Assembly (NCBI GenBank): GCA_024803745.1
Contig: JANJXV010000013.1
Span: 13,009,001 to 13,073,000, forward strand
Origin: Megascapheus bottae
Lineage: Eukaryota > Chordata > Mammalia > Rodentia > Geomyidae
Direction of reading: 5' to 3'
Length of the DNA stretch: 64,000 bases
Under the pieces are notes generated by a model. That model made no database searches and was not told the DNA's origin. It was given only the letters and a program-made list of their open reading frames with translations. Both the position numbers and the translations under genes were made by a program. Below, in pieces: positions 1 to 10,250 of this stretch (position 1 is the first letter of the stretch; each line of letters starts with the position of its first letter).

Positions 1-171
1 TCTGAGGATTGGATTCAAAGCCAGCTTGAGCAGACAAACCTGAGAGATTCTTATCTCCAGTTAACTAGCAAAAAGCTAGAAATGGAATTGTAGCTCAAGC
101 AAGAGCACATCAACCTTGAGTGAAAAAGCAAAACAACAATGTTAAGTTTTGAGTTCAAGTCCCCAGTACTA

Positions 172-173
<2 letters not shown>
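1..173 (+). mobile_element. B1-like/Geo composite SINE, cut by window edge
   Basis: The 3' part of a SINE with the 'tctccagttaact' linker followed by a Geo-like right half ending in 'gagttcaagtcccc'. The left half lies outside the window. It runs straight into a CA microsatellite instead of a plain poly(A) tail. Confidence 0.7.
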
Positions 174-223
<50 letters not shown>

Positions 224-230
224 TCACTCA
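174..230. repeat. (CA)n microsatellite
   Basis: About 23 CA units followed by a short ACTC run. It sits at the tail of the preceding SINE, a common birthplace of microsatellites. Confidence 0.95.
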
Positions 231-446
231 CCTTGGTAAAGCTTTTCCTTACGGATTCCTGCAATGTAGTATTCCTTACTCTAATACCAATAGCAACACC
301 AACAAAATGTTCTGACCAACAGAATGCCAGCTAGCAATGTATTTCTTATGAGTTTCCAAGAAAATACACCCACTCAAAGACTCCTAACATGTTACCTCTT
401 CTACAACAAAACTTCAGAGTTTCTGCAAGACAATGAAAATGTCTTC

Positions 447-548
447 AAGCTGAGTGACGATGGCTCATACCTGTAATCCTAACTAAACAGGAGGCTGATA
501 TATGAAGGATGACAGTTTGAGACCAGCTTAGGGAAAAAAGTCTAAGAG
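447..548 (+). mobile_element. B1-like SINE fragment
   Basis: 'tggctcatacctgtaatcctaact' style 7SL-derived head with 'gaccagc' further on; no right half. Confidence 0.55.
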
Positions 549-599
549 ATGTCATCTTTAAAATAACCATCCAAAAGTTACACTGGAGGTGAACAAATG

Positions 600-740
600 C
601 AGCATATGTAGGTGAGGATGGAAGGTTAAAAACTGGAAGTGAGCAAAGGGGTGACATTGTCCAAAAATAAATGTACTCTTTCATTATCTGACTATAACCC
701 TTCTGTATCTCACCTTTACAATAATAATTAAAAAATTTTA
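600..740 (+). mobile_element. L1 3' end (purine-rich 3' UTR)
   Basis: Matches by eye the L1 3' ends at 3900-4480 and, inverted, at 56872-57010: 'aaaaactgg', 'ggggtgaca', 'aatgtactc', 'tgactataaccc', then an A-rich end. Strongly 5' truncated. Confidence 0.6.
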
Positions 741-804
741 AAAGCTGTACCAGAGGCATGGCTCAAGAAACAGAGCACCAGCCCAGCAAGTGCAAGGTCA
801 GGAA

Positions 805-841
805 GTAAGGGAGGGAGGGAGGGAGGAAGGAAGGGAAGGAG
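805..841. repeat. (GGAA/GGGA)n simple repeat
   Basis: Purine-only run of gggagg and ggaagg units at the end of a weak ID-like stretch (743-805). Confidence 0.8.
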
Positions 842-848
842 GAGTTGT

Positions 849-1430
849 AAATTATCAAGATTTTCTGAAACTCTTTCTATCCAGCAGTCACAGGTTTGTA
901 TACTGCATTAGAAAAAAGTTTCAAAATCCTAATTTTGTCATCACTGAGAATCAATATGTAATAACAGCATTACATGTCATCTACTTCTTTTAAAAGGCAA
1001 ATTGGATGTCTGTATAAACAGTACTTTCATAGCCAGCCTATCCATGCCTGACTGCCAGCAGAGCTTCCATTCAATAACTTTTTCCTTCTCACCTTGTGAC
1101 AAAGCCTATATGGCTGCAAAGCTGCTGACCTGGATTTGGATCTGCCTCTTGGACCAGAAACTGAAGTGTCAGCTGAATTCTCTCGGCTGAACAGTTATAC
1201 ATTCAAGGATGCAAGGAGAACAAATGGCTGGTGTTGGGGCCTCTATAAGAGCTGGGTTTGTTCTCAAACAATTTCATTTCCTTGGTGCTTAATTACATGA
1301 AAAGTTTCAAGAATCAGTGCTTTCTCCTGTTCATAAATCCTGCATATCCACCTTTAATCCAAACAGACTATAAAGGAGAGTAAATACTGAACTATATGCT
1401 AATGTCAGTATTACATAAGCATGCGGTTCC
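849..1430. other. PAAF1 intron, no recognised element
   Basis: No repeat family, exon or long ORF that I can recognise. It lies 5' of the third PAAF1 coding exon on the plus map, so it is downstream intron of the minus-strand gene. Confidence 0.5.
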
Positions 1431-1460
1431 TGAACTATTTTATTTTATTTATTTATTTAT

Positions 1461-1651
1461 TTTTTGCCAGTCCTGGGCTTGAGCTCAGGGCCTGAGCACT
1501 GTCCTTGGACTTTCTCAAGGCTAAAGCTCTACCACTTGAGCCTCAGCACCACTTCCAGCTTTTTTGTATGTATGTGGTACCAAGGAATCGAACCCGGGTC
1601 TTTGTGCATGCTACGCAAGCACTTTAACCACTAGGCCAAACTCCCAGCCCC
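1461..1651 (-). mobile_element. IDL-Geo SINE
   Basis: Complete inverted copy: Geo half first, then the ID-like half ending 'ccaaactcccagcccc'. Flanked by the target duplication 'ctgaactatttta' at about 1431 and 1650, so it is an intact L1-mobilised insertion. Confidence 0.9.
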
Positions 1652-1735
1652 TGAACTATTTTAAAGACAAGCTACAGGAGATAAAATTCAGAGAGGAGAC
1701 ACTTTATGTTACACTGACATAAAATTCAAAGTTAA

Positions 1736-1771
1736 GTGTGTGTGTTGTGTGTGTTGTGTGTGTGTGTGTGC
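1736..1771. repeat. (GT)n microsatellite
   Basis: Interrupted TG run abutting the tail of the next inverted SINE. Confidence 0.9.
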
Positions 1772-1985
1772 CAGTCCTAGGGCTTGAACTCAGGACCTGG
1801 GCACTATCCCTGAACTTTTTTACTCAAGGCTAGTGCTCTACCACTTCAGCCATAGCTCCAACTTTCAGCTTTTTGGTGGTTAATTGGAGATAAGAGTCTC
1901 TCACAGACTTTCTTGTCCAGGCTAGCTTCAAACCACAATCTCAGCCTCCTGAAGAGCTAGGATTATAAGCAACCAGTACTCAGCT
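1772..1985 (-). mobile_element. B1-like/Geo composite SINE
   Basis: Inverted copy: Geo-like half with 'gggcttgaactcagg', linker 'ggttaattggagataagag', then B1-like 'ctcagcctcctga' and 'aggattataagc'. Confidence 0.8.
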
Positions 1986-2298
1986 TCAAACTCATTTTCT
2001 TTTTTCCAACCCTCTAGTGTTAAGCATTTAAGCACAATGATAGATCTACTGAACAGAACAATGCAGCAACATCAAACAGCAAAAGGATTCATGGCAGTTA
2101 GGAAACAAATGTTCAGCCATAGCCACTTACTGTCTGAACCCACCTAGCAGGTTCACAGCAGAAATTAGCAATGATGTTTGAAGAGATAAAGAATATATCT
2201 GGTCCTGAGTATAAAGGAAGAAATACAGATCAGGTGTTTCCAATAAAGTAAATTAGAATGTGAACTGAAATGTATTATAAATATAAACTAGAACATAT
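1986..2298. other. PAAF1 intron, no recognised element
   Basis: AT-rich unique-looking sequence; nothing identified. Confidence 0.5.
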
Positions 2299-2728
2299 GC
2301 CAGGCACCAGTGGTTCAGGCCTGTAATCCTAGCTCCTCAGGAAGCTGAGATCTGATCATCATAGTCCAAAGCCAGCTCAGGGAGGTAGGTCTATGAAACT
2401 CTTATTTCCAATTAACCATCAGAAAACCAGGGCCGGGAGTTTGGCCTAGTGGTAGAGTGCTCACCTGGCATGCATGAGCCCTGGATTCGCTTCCTTGGTG
2501 CCATATACACAGAAAACGCCAGAAGTGGTGCTGTGACTCAAGTGGAAGAGGACTAGCCTTGAGAAAGCTCAAGGACAGTGCCCAGGCCTAGTTCAAGGCC
2601 TAGAAGTGGAAACAACAACAACAAATGGATGTGGCTCTGTGGCTCAAAGTGGTAGCGCACTAGCCTCAACTGCAAAACTCAGGGCGAGTTTCCTAGGCCC
2701 CACAACCAACAACAACAACAAAAAAAAC
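2299..2728 (+). mobile_element. B1-like/Geo composite SINE, interrupted
   Basis: Left half at 2299-2430 and right half at about 2626-2728 belong to one element, split by the IDL-Geo copy listed next. The right half reads 'gtggctcaaagtggtagcgc' and ends 'ccccacaaccaac'. Confidence 0.75.
2431..2625 (+). mobile_element. IDL-Geo SINE nested in another SINE
   Basis: Starts 'ggccgggagtttggcctagtgg' inside the linker of the host SINE; ends in a CAA-rich tail. It is younger than its host. Confidence 0.85.
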
Positions 2729-2805
2729 TTTTTAAAATAAAGTATATAGAGAATTTTGAATATAGGATATATAGAATTTTGGAGGTTTAAGAAAAAAGGA
2801 TCCAA

Positions 2806-2925
2806 ACATAGCAACTCACATCTATAATCCCAGCTATTCAAGAGATGGAGATTAGAAGGGTGACAGATCACCCTGGAGATAGTTACCAAGCCACCACCTT
2901 TTCTAACAACAAACAAGCCAGACAC
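2806..2925 (+). mobile_element. B1-like SINE fragment
   Basis: Degenerate 'cacatctataatcccagctattcaag' head; old by divergence. Confidence 0.5.
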
Positions 2926-2929
2926 ATTG

Positions 2930-3157
2930 GATTGCCTTTAATAATCCTAGCTATATGAGAGGCATAAGTAAGAGAATCAATCCAACGATAGCTTGGGCAA
3001 AACAAACAAACAAACAAACAAAAAAACCCAAGATCCTATCTGAAAAGTAACCTAGATAGAAAAAAGGACTGGAGGTATGGTTCAATTGGTATTATGCCTG
3101 CATAGCAAATACAGGCCCTGAGTTTAAGCCCCAGTACTGCCTGCCCCCCCCAAAAGG
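2930..3157 (+). mobile_element. Old B1-ID dimer
   Basis: B1-like left part, A-rich linker (CAAA)n at 3000-3020, then an ID-like part 'ggaggtatggttcaattggta' ending 'gagtttaagccccagtac'. More diverged than the IDL-Geo copies. Confidence 0.55.
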
Positions 3158-3424
3158 TAGGTCTACTAAACTTGTTATTAATACCACTGGTTTACAATTT
3201 CAACATATAATCTCACTTAACTAGGGAATAATAAATCTTTGAACCTGTTCTTTTATCTATCAAATGAAAATTTAATGTAACCCTTCAATTAATTACAAGA
3301 AAAATATATGAAAAAAGAAAACAAGTATTAAAAAAATTACTAACCAATTTAAACACTAAAAAAAAAAAGAAAATTTAAAATGTCAATCCCTCAGGATTGT
3401 TACAATAAACAATAATTTCTGTAA

Positions 3425-3545
3425 TGTTTGCTGTTTCATCCTATGAGGCACAGTTATTATCTCTGTGATAAAGACTAGGAAACAAGGCTCACAGAACTAC
3501 TTGTCCAAAATCACAAAGCTGTTGTCACAGCTAACTAAGACTTAA
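3425..3545 (-). mobile_element. MIR-like relic
   Basis: Inverted MIR core pattern: 'gaggcacagttatt' then 'tgtccaaaatcacaaagct'. Ancient and weak. Confidence 0.45.
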
Positions 3546-4000
3546 AATTTATGTCCTTGAGCCAAGTTGAGAGAGACAAATGGCATATGTTCTCTCTCCT
3601 ATGGGGAAGCTAAGTCTAAAATACCAGGCATAATAAGTTCTACAGGCCTCTAGGCATTCACAAACAATGAGACCAAAGTAGGATACTCTTAGGAGAGGAA
3701 CACCAAGCATACCTATATGTATCTGATCATACAAAATGTTTATCTAAATGAATTCCAGAAAATGAAAACAAGAAGTTGTTCTTTTTTGCTATTTTGTTTT
3801 TTTCCTTTCTGTTCTGTTTGTTCATTTATATGTATTTGGGACTGTAAGGGGAGGCACAAAAATAGAAAGAAAAAGGGTGAACAAATGGTACTTACCAGAC
3901 ACTATGTTGAAAATGAACTAAACAATTTGTGATAGAGATGGGAGGGAAAAACTGGGAGAGAGTGAAGGAAGGGGTGACAATGTCTAAAAAGAAATGTTCT

Positions 4001-4211
4001 GGGGCCGGGAGTTTGGCCTAGTGGTAGAGTGCTTGCCTAGCATGCACGAAGACCCAGGTTCGATTCCTCGGTACCCCACATACATAGCAAAAAGCCAGAA
4101 GTGGTGCTGAGGCTCAAGTGGTAGAGTGCTAGCCTTGAAAAAGTCCAAGGACAGTGCTCAGGCCCTAAGCTCAAGCCCAGGACTGGCAGAAAAAAAAAAA
4201 GAAAGAAAGAA
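4001..4211 (+). mobile_element. IDL-Geo SINE in L1
   Basis: Complete copy with A-box-like 'tggcctagtggtagagtgc' and a poly(A)/GAAA tail. Flanked by 'gaaatgttct' on both sides as a target duplication. Confidence 0.9.
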
Positions 4212-4215
4212 ATGT

Positions 4216-4408
4216 TCTTTTTTTTTGGCTAGGCCTGGAGCTTGAATTCAGGGCCTGGGCACTGTATCCTTGGACTTTCTCAAGGTTAGCATTCTACCAC
4301 TTAAGCCATACTCCAGCTTTTCCTGTGTATGTGGTACCTAGAAATTGAACCTGGGGCTTCCTACATGCTTGATAAGCAATCTACCCCACTATGCCACATT
4401 TCTGGCCC
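4216..4408 (-). mobile_element. IDL-Geo SINE in L1
   Basis: Older, diverged inverted copy directly behind the previous one, ending '...catttctggccc'. Confidence 0.8.
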
Positions 4409-4483
4409 AATAAATGTACTTCTTACCTGACTTATATAACTGTAACCCCTCTGTACATCACTTTTATAATAACAGTTTTTATG

Positions 4484-4672
4484 GCTGGGCATGTGGCTTA
4501 CTCGGAGAGTGCTTACCTACCATGCATGAAGCCCTGGGTTTGATTCCTCAGTACCAAATACACAGAAAAAGCCCGAAGTAGTGCTATGGCTGAAGTGGTA
4601 GGGTGCTAGCCTCAAGCAAAAGAAGCTCAGGGACAGTGTCTAAGCCCTGTGTTCAAGCCCCGGGACTGGCTA
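4484..4672 (+). mobile_element. IDL-Geo SINE
   Basis: Begins 'ggctgggcatgtggcttactc'; ends 'ccgggactggc' and passes into a (TAA)n run to about 4710. Confidence 0.85.
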
Positions 4673-4884
4673 ATAATAATAATAGTAAAAAACAATAATA
4701 ATGATAATAAATGTAACTAAAGAGAAAAAGGAAACTCTTGACACTAAGGAGTAAAAACTATTATTCCTATTCAAATGAAATGGAAGTCTACACAGATACA
4801 TGATAATAAAATAAATATCTAAGTAGATATATGAGTAGAATCATAGTTTTGAATACTGTGCTATCAACAAGACATAAAACCTAC

Positions 4885-4988
4885 CTTGTTTATTTCATTC
4901 ACAATAAATCCTTCTGAAGCTGTCACCTCTGGGATGCCATCTAGGCCAATTCCTTGACAAGTTAAGCTGCCATACAAAGATGGTTTCC
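4885..4988 (-). CDS. PAAF1: PAAF1 coding exon 3 (partial gene)
   Basis: The minus strand reads acceptor 'ctatatag', 104 bases of open frame, then donor 'gtag'. With two bases completing a split glycine codon from the previous exon it encodes 34 residues beginning KPSLYGSLTCQGIGLDG and ending FIVNEINK, which I recognise as the part of PAAF1 just before its WD40 repeats. PAAF1 (proteasomal ATPase-associated factor 1) is a cytosolic WD-repeat protein that binds 19S ATPase subunits and limits 26S proteasome assembly. The splice phases on both sides agree with exons 1 and 2. The next exon should lie to the left of position 1; I see none between 1 and 4884. Confidence 0.95.
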
Positions 4989-5199
4989 CTATATAGCACA
5001 AAAAAACACATCCCCCAAAAATAAGAACTTATATTATTCTCCTTGAAAATGCAAAATTTGGGTCCATGAAAGAAAAATAGATTCTTGTGTTTAATTTCAG
5101 TTGAAGAATTAGTGCTATATTTGCAGAGAGAGAAAATCTATTTGTACAAAGCTGCCAGAGTTATCTCAATTTAGATACTGGCTATAAAATAGAACTCTT

Positions 5200-5393
5200 G
5201 GGGCTGGGAGTTTGGCCTAGTGGTAGAGTGCTTGCCTAACATACATGAGGACCGGGTTTGATTCCTCAGTATCACATACAAATAGAAAAAGTGAGAAGTG
5301 GTGCTGTGTCTCAAGTGATAGAGCTCTAGCCTTGAGGAAAGCACAAGGACAGTGCTCAGGCCCTGAGTTCAAGTGCCAGGACTGGCAAAATTA
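5200..5393 (+). mobile_element. IDL-Geo SINE
   Basis: Complete copy, tail replaced by an (AT)n run at 5393-5412. Preceded by 'gaactctt', the same short motif that precedes the next copy. Confidence 0.85.
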
Positions 5394-5434
5394 ATATATA
5401 TATATATATATATTTTTTTTTTAATGAAACTCTT

Positions 5435-5624
5435 AGGGACCGGGAGTTTGGCCTAGTGGTAGAGTGATTGCCTAGCATGCATGAAGACCTGGGTTCGATT
5501 CCACGGTACCACATACATAGAAAAAAGATGGAAGTAGTGCTGAGGCTCAAGTGGTAGAGCTCTAGCCTTGAGAAAGCCCAAGGACAGTGCTCAGGCCCTG
5601 AGCTCAAGCCCAGGACTGGAGGGG
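5435..5624 (+). mobile_element. IDL-Geo SINE
   Basis: Complete copy 40 bases downstream of the last, same orientation. Its tail has grown into the GAAA tract that follows. Confidence 0.85.
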
Positions 5625-5636
5625 GAAAAGAAAGGA

Positions 5637-5696
<60 letters not shown>

Positions 5697-5742
5697 CAGA
5701 AAGACGGAGGGAGAAAGGGAGGAAGAAAGAGAAAGAAAGGAA
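5624..5742. repeat. (GAAA)n microsatellite
   Basis: About 17 GAAA units plus related purine-only units; evidently expanded from the SINE poly(A) tail. Confidence 0.95.
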
Positions 5743-5767
5743 CTCTTCTAGGATGAAAGATTAACAG

Positions 5768-5791
5768 GTTTGTGTATGTGTGTGTCTGTGT

Positions 5792-5823
<32 letters not shown>

Positions 5824-5835
5824 CTGTGTGTATGC
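5768..5835. repeat. (GT)n microsatellite
   Basis: Interrupted TG run of about 30 units. Confidence 0.95.
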
Positions 5836-5839
5836 TACA

Positions 5840-6289
5840 GAGCACAGAATTAAGATTCAGTAATCTGAAAAATCTTTAAAGCTTTGCTTAAGCAGAAGAC
5901 TGATTTTTCAATCAAATGAGCAAAATAAAACATTATATTACAAATATAAGTGTGCAGATGGCACAATGAGATTAAACACTTTTTCCAATCTTCTGGACTT
6001 CATATACTCAAATTTGTGTCTGTCTTCCGGCTAGACCATAAAGTCTTTGAATTCAGAAACTAATTATAAGTAAATCAGTGTAACTGTTGCACCAATCTGA
6101 AGTTCTGGAAGTAACAGTGAAGTAGAAACCATCATGGTTTCACACAGAGATGGGGACGGGGGCTTTATAGGGAGACGAATAAGATTTTGAAAGACACCCA
6201 ATCATTAGGAGGAAAATAAGGTCAAGTTCAAATAGTTTTTAGTTACAGACTCATTGCTCTTTATATAATTAGATATGAAAATCAATAAC
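5840..6289. other. PAAF1 intron, no recognised element
   Basis: Unique-looking intron 2 sequence without repeats I can name. Confidence 0.5.
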
Positions 6290-6500
6290 AGAGCGAGGTA
6301 TCAGTGATTCATGCCTGTAATCTTAGATACTCAGGAAGCTGAGATCTAAGGATCAGAGTTGCAGCCAACACAGGCAGCTACATCTCTGAAACACTCCAAT
6401 TAATCACAGAGAAAGCTGAAAGTTGAGCTATAGTTCAAGTGGTAGAGAGCTAGCATTGAGCACAGTGCCCAGGCTCTGAGTTTAAACTCCAGGGCCGGGA
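6290..6500 (+). mobile_element. B1-like/Geo composite SINE
   Basis: 'gattcatgcctgtaatcttag' head, 'caattaatcacagagaaag' linker, right half 'agttcaagtggtagagagc'. Followed by a GGACAC/CA simple repeat to 6555. Confidence 0.75.
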
Positions 6501-6598
6501 CATGGACATGGACACACGGATGGGGACACGGGGACACACACACACACACACACATACAATCTCAATTCTGCATTAGCAGATCATTTTGAAATTTTTTA

Positions 6599-6812
6599 TT
6601 TTTTGCCAGCTCTAGGCCTTAAACTCTGGCTTGGGCAAGGTCCCTAAGTTCTTTTTGCTCAAGGTTAGTATTCTACCACTTTAGCACCACTTCCAGCTTT
6701 TTCTGTGATTAATTGGAGAGTCTCAGGGTCTTTTCTGTCCCAGCTGGCTTTGAACCCTGATCTTCAGATATCAGCTAGGATTACAGGTATGAGTCACCAG
6801 CACCTAACCAGT
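6599..6812 (-). mobile_element. B1-like/Geo composite SINE
   Basis: Inverted; Geo-like half then 'gattaattggagag' linker and 'ggattacaggtatgagtcacc'. Confidence 0.8.
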
Positions 6813-6990
6813 CCTTAACAACATATCATAGATGCTAAATATTTGAGTGATTTTATAAATCAATTCCTTTTACCATATATCAACAAGAGTACATTTTAAT
6901 TGTTTGGGGTTTAAATTTTTCTATACTTGGTACCTAACATTATATACTTAGAAAATTTTGTTAACATTTAACTAAATAAATGTGGCTTTG

Positions 6991-7200
6991 GGGGCCGGGA
7001 GTTTGGCCTAGTGGTTAAAGTGCTTGCCTAGCATGCATGAAGACCCAGGTTCGATTCCTCGGTACCACATACATAGAAAAAAGCCGGAAGTGGTGCTGAG
7101 GCTCAAGTGGTAGAGCTCTAGCCTTGAGAAAGTCCAAGGACAGTGCTCAGGCCCTGAGCTCAAGCCCAGGACTGGCCAAAAAAAAAAAAAAAAAAAAAAA
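6991..7200 (+). mobile_element. IDL-Geo SINE
   Basis: Complete young-looking copy with a pure 22-base A tail; flanked by 'tggctttgggg' copies at 6982 and 7202. Confidence 0.9.
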
Positions 7201-7207
7201 CTGGCTT

Positions 7208-7386
7208 TGGGGCCAGAAGCATGAAGACCTGAGTTTGATTCCTCGGTACCACATACATAGAAAAAGCTGGAAGTGGGGCTGTGGCTCATGTGGTAGAGCT
7301 CTGGCTTTGAAAAAGCCCAAGGAGAGTGCTCAAGCCCTCCTGAGTTCAAGGCCCAGAACTGGCAAAAAAAAAAAAAAAAAAAAAAA
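7208..7386 (+). mobile_element. IDL-Geo SINE with deleted head
   Basis: Lacks most of the ID-like half ('ggggccagaagcatgaagacc'); the Geo half is complete, with a long A tail and GAAA expansion to 7420. Confidence 0.8.
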
Positions 7387-7421
7387 AGAAAGAAAGAAAA
7401 GAAAAAGAAAAAGAAAAAGAA

Positions 7422-7640
7422 GGCTGGGAGTTTGGCCTAGTGGTAGAGTGCTTCCCTAGCATGCACAAAGACCAGGGTTGGATTCCTTGGTACCACATAC
7501 ATAGAAAAAGCCAGAAATTGTGCTGTGGCTCAGGTGGCAGAGTGCTAGCCTTGAGGGAAAAACCCAAGGACAGTGCTCATGCCCTGAGTTCAAGCCCCAG
7601 AACTGGCAAAAAAGAAAAAAAAAAGAAAGAAAGAAAAAGA
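7422..7640 (+). mobile_element. IDL-Geo SINE
   Basis: Third head-to-tail copy of this cluster; begins 'ggctgggagtttggcctagtgg' and ends in an A-rich tail. Confidence 0.88.
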
Positions 7641-7861
7641 AAATTAGGAAAGAGAAACCAGCTGATAACAAATGTGCTCCAGGACTTTAGTAAGTCATGT
7701 AATGCACTATGACACTGAGAATTTCAAACAGAAATGTCTAACAACTGTTCAGTCTCTGCTTGGAGTTGAAATGAGGGTAAAAGTTGTAGGTAGATGCGGG
7801 AATAATTGTAGTAAAGTTACAATTAATTAAGCTGTAATATTTATTTATTTGTTTGTTTATT

Positions 7862-8033
7862 TATTGGTGCTGGCCCTGGCCTGAAATAAGGGCATTGGGA
7901 CTGTCCTGGAGGTTTTGTGTTTAAGGTAAGTCTCATGGATTTTTCCTGCTTCGGCTGGCTTGGAACTGCAATCCTAGGTCTCAGCCTCCTGAGTAGATAG
8001 GATTATAGGTCTGAGACATTAGTGTCCAGCTCA
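7862..8033 (-). mobile_element. B1-like/Geo composite SINE, degenerate
   Basis: Inverted: 'tggccctggcctgaaataaggg' then 'ctcagcctcctgagtagataggattatagg'. Confidence 0.65.
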
Positions 8034-8287
8034 AAGCTGCAACAGTACAGAGTTAAGGGACTGATTAAGATGCATCACTATCTTAATATCTTCATAAACT
8101 GTCTGTGACTACCCAACAGAAACCAGTCTGCAGACCATGTAGAATGGAATAGGAGTAATGTCAGTAAAGCACAGACTAGCTAAGCATGTTTATAGACTAT
8201 GAACACTGTGTAAGCAAAAGTAACAAGCTGTAATTCTAGGGATAGTATACCTTCTTTGAAGAGACCATAAAGATTTATGGACATTAC

Positions 8288-8328
8288 CTTGGGGGTGACA
8301 ACTCACCCAGGCCTCCCCTTCATCTTTC
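8288..8328 (-). CDS. PAAF1: PAAF1 coding exon 2
   Basis: A 41-base exon: acceptor 'ctctttacag', donor 'gtaatg' on the minus strand. Its first base completes the arginine codon left open by exon 1 (AG|G) and its last base starts the glycine codon completed by exon 3. The encoded KDEGEAWVSCHPQ matches the segment of PAAF1 that follows the N-terminal residues. Size and phase fit exactly, which is what identifies so small an exon. Confidence 0.93.
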
Positions 8329-8574
8329 CTGTAAAGAGACAAAAGTGCAATTAGGTGCACACAAAGTCAGCACCATACTACTGGTACAAGGACCCACAGG
8401 TCATAGAATCTACAATATGGTCATCCATGATCTAGTCCAACCTTCCATCCAGACATAGATTATTCTAAGATAGTCATGTGTTCTTTGTTGAACTATTTGT
8501 AGATTAAGTATTAGTAGATATCTATTAGTTAAATCAATGCACACTATGTCCAATAAGGAATTCAGTCTGAAAGA

Positions 8575-8760
8575 AACAATATATCAAAGTATTTATTGGG
8601 ATTACTATAAAACAGACTCTGAGCTAGGTAGGCACTTTGCCTATAGCATAACTAATCCTCACACCAACTAAACACATTTATAGTAATGCTAACTTAAAAA
8701 AAAACTAAAGTTCAGAAAGAAGTCATTTGCTCAGTTAGGTCGTTATGAAATTGGAATATT
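8575..8760 (-). mobile_element. MIR-like relic
   Basis: Weak inverted MIR-type pattern: 'ctcacaccaac' followed by 'actaaagttcagaaagaagtcatttgc'. Confidence 0.4.
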
Positions 8761-8883
8761 TGGAACTGATACTCAATATGGCATGTGTTCTAATATACTT
8801 TTTTACATTTTAGAATGCATCTCCTCAGTTTTCCAAGTCTTGATATCATTATACTGAGTTTTAGATTATGATGGAAGAGCCTA

Positions 8884-8960
8884 GGCTAGCTAACTAGTAT
8901 CGGTAATTCCAGTTACTTAGGAGGTAGGTGCAAGAGAATCACAAGTTTGAGGCCAAAGAA
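8884..8960 (+). mobile_element. B1-like SINE fragment
   Basis: 'ggtaattccagttacttaggaggta' head only. Confidence 0.5.
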
Positions 8961-9159
8961 AAATTAGCAAGGTACTTTAAAAAAATTTTTTATGCAGATG
9001 AGTGCCCGTAGGTGATAGAACATACAGAAGGCTAGCTTGCATTTATTTTCACCATGATTCAATTTGAAAATTTTATTAGTAATAGTCACATATGGCACTG
9101 CTACATTCACCCTGATTCCTGCAGAATCAGCACAGTATAGGAACAATAAATACAAGTTA

Positions 9160-9395
9160 AACCAGGCACTGATAGCCATATTTGTAATCCTAACTACTCA
9201 GGAGGCTGAGATCTGAAGATCACAGAAGCTAGTCCAGACAGGAAAATCTGTGAGACTCTTATCTCCAATCAGTCACAGTAAAAGCCAGAAATGGTGCCTG
9301 TGGCTCAAGTGGGAGCGTGCTAGCCTCGAACAAACAAACAAGGCGCCAGTGACAGTGCCCAGTCCCATGGTTCAAGCTCTAAGACTGGCAAAAAC
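9160..9395 (+). mobile_element. B1-like/Geo composite SINE
   Basis: Both halves present: 'taatcctaactactcaggaggctgag', linker 'ctccaatcagtcac', right half 'tggctcaagtgggagcgtgc'. Confidence 0.82.
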
Positions 9396-9492
9396 ATCAT
9401 TTACATACATGTTAACTCTACGAATCGTTTGCTGTTGTCCTAATAGAGCAGTTTTCCTGAAACCCAGTGTGTAACCATCACACAAAATGTAT

Positions 9493-9729
9493 GAGTCAGG
9501 TGTAGTTACTCATGCCTGTAAACCTAGCTACTTAGGAGGCTGAGATCTGGGGATCGTGGTTTAAAGTCAGCTCAGGCAGAAATGTCCATAAGACTCTTAT
9601 TTCCAATGAGTCACCAGAAAATAAGAAGAGGCACCATAGTTCAAACTGGTAGCGGGACAGCCTTGAGTGGAAAGTTTAGGGACAATACCCAGGCCCTGAG
9701 TTCAAGCCCCACAACTGAAAAGAAAAAAC
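9493..9729 (+). mobile_element. B1-like/Geo composite SINE
   Basis: Second copy in the same orientation 100 bases on; right half ends 'caagccccacaactg' with an A-rich tail. It lies about 500 bases from the PAAF1 start codon, in intron 1. Confidence 0.82.
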
Positions 9730-10129
9730 AAATCCACTGAGCAGGGAGTAAAGGGCCTGGACATGGTCGGTACTACCGGTTTGGGGAGGTTTTGGTTTTT
9801 GGGGGTTTTTTAGAATCCAATCCAATTTATGCTAGGGACCCGGAGGAAGCTGAGATTCCATCACACGTGAAGAGGCACTGGAACTCTTAAGATGTTTGCA
9901 AACCAGCATCTGGTAAAAGACAAGTAGGACCCGAGTCTTCCTGGCTCCCAGCCCACTGATTTTAGTGCTGACGCTGGGTCCCCGTGAATACCTATCCCAC
10001 TTGCGTCTCAGGACAGCTGTTCAAATTGAACAATGATGATCAAGTGAGTTTAAGGCTCGTTTTTCTGGATTTTGCACTCTCTCGCTCTCTAGAGACATTG
10101 ACAGGATAATACTAGAGTCAGCCTACACC
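9730..10129. other. Intron 1 flank of the shared promoter
   Basis: Unique sequence, rising in G+C towards 10130. No repeat or exon recognised. Confidence 0.5.
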
Positions 10130-10203
10130 AAACATGGCCATCTCTGATGCAAAAGGCTACGTCCGCTACCCGGCTCGACTCCCTGTTGCGGGCCTGGATT
10201 CAC

Positions 10204-10250
10204 CTGAGGACCTGGGCCCAGTCGCTCTGAATCCTCAAGGGCGCCGCCAT
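10204..10250 (-). CDS. PAAF1: PAAF1 coding exon 1 with start codon
   Basis: On the minus strand the ATG at 10250-10248 opens MAAPLRIQSDWAQVL, the known PAAF1 N-terminus (one residue differs from the human form I remember). The exon closes with 'cctcag' and donor 'gtgaat', leaving two bases of an arginine codon finished by exon 2. The start codon is inside a YY1-type motif read on the minus strand as 'caagatggcggc', a good Kozak context. Together the three visible exons encode about 64 residues of a protein of roughly 390; the WD40 repeats lie off the left edge. Confidence 0.95.

Larger units (their letters stand above)
3548..4480 (+). mobile_element. L1 3' UTR, 5' truncated, interrupted by two SINEs
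   Basis: The segments 3548-4000 and 4409-4480 are collinear with the inverse of 56872-57400: 'gagagacaaatggc', 'ctctaggcattcac', the purine-rich 'gggagggaaaaactgggagagag', then 'aatgtactt', 'cctgacttatataactgtaacc' and 'ataataacag'. Two IDL-Geo SINEs in opposite orientation sit between the parts. Confidence 0.8.

Noticed and set aside
174..230. CRISPR-like periodic repeats (CA, GATA, GA, TAA arrays)
   Set aside because: Pure microsatellites without unique spacers, in a mammalian genome.
5591..5845. Open frames rich in F, L and S or K, R and E over simple repeats
   Set aside because: They are translations of GAAA and GT tracts, not genes.
7008..7567. Recurring open frames with SSGPEHCPW or LELYHLSLSTTSGFF wording throughout the window
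   Set aside because: These are antisense translations of the Geo half of SINEs, present wherever a SINE is.
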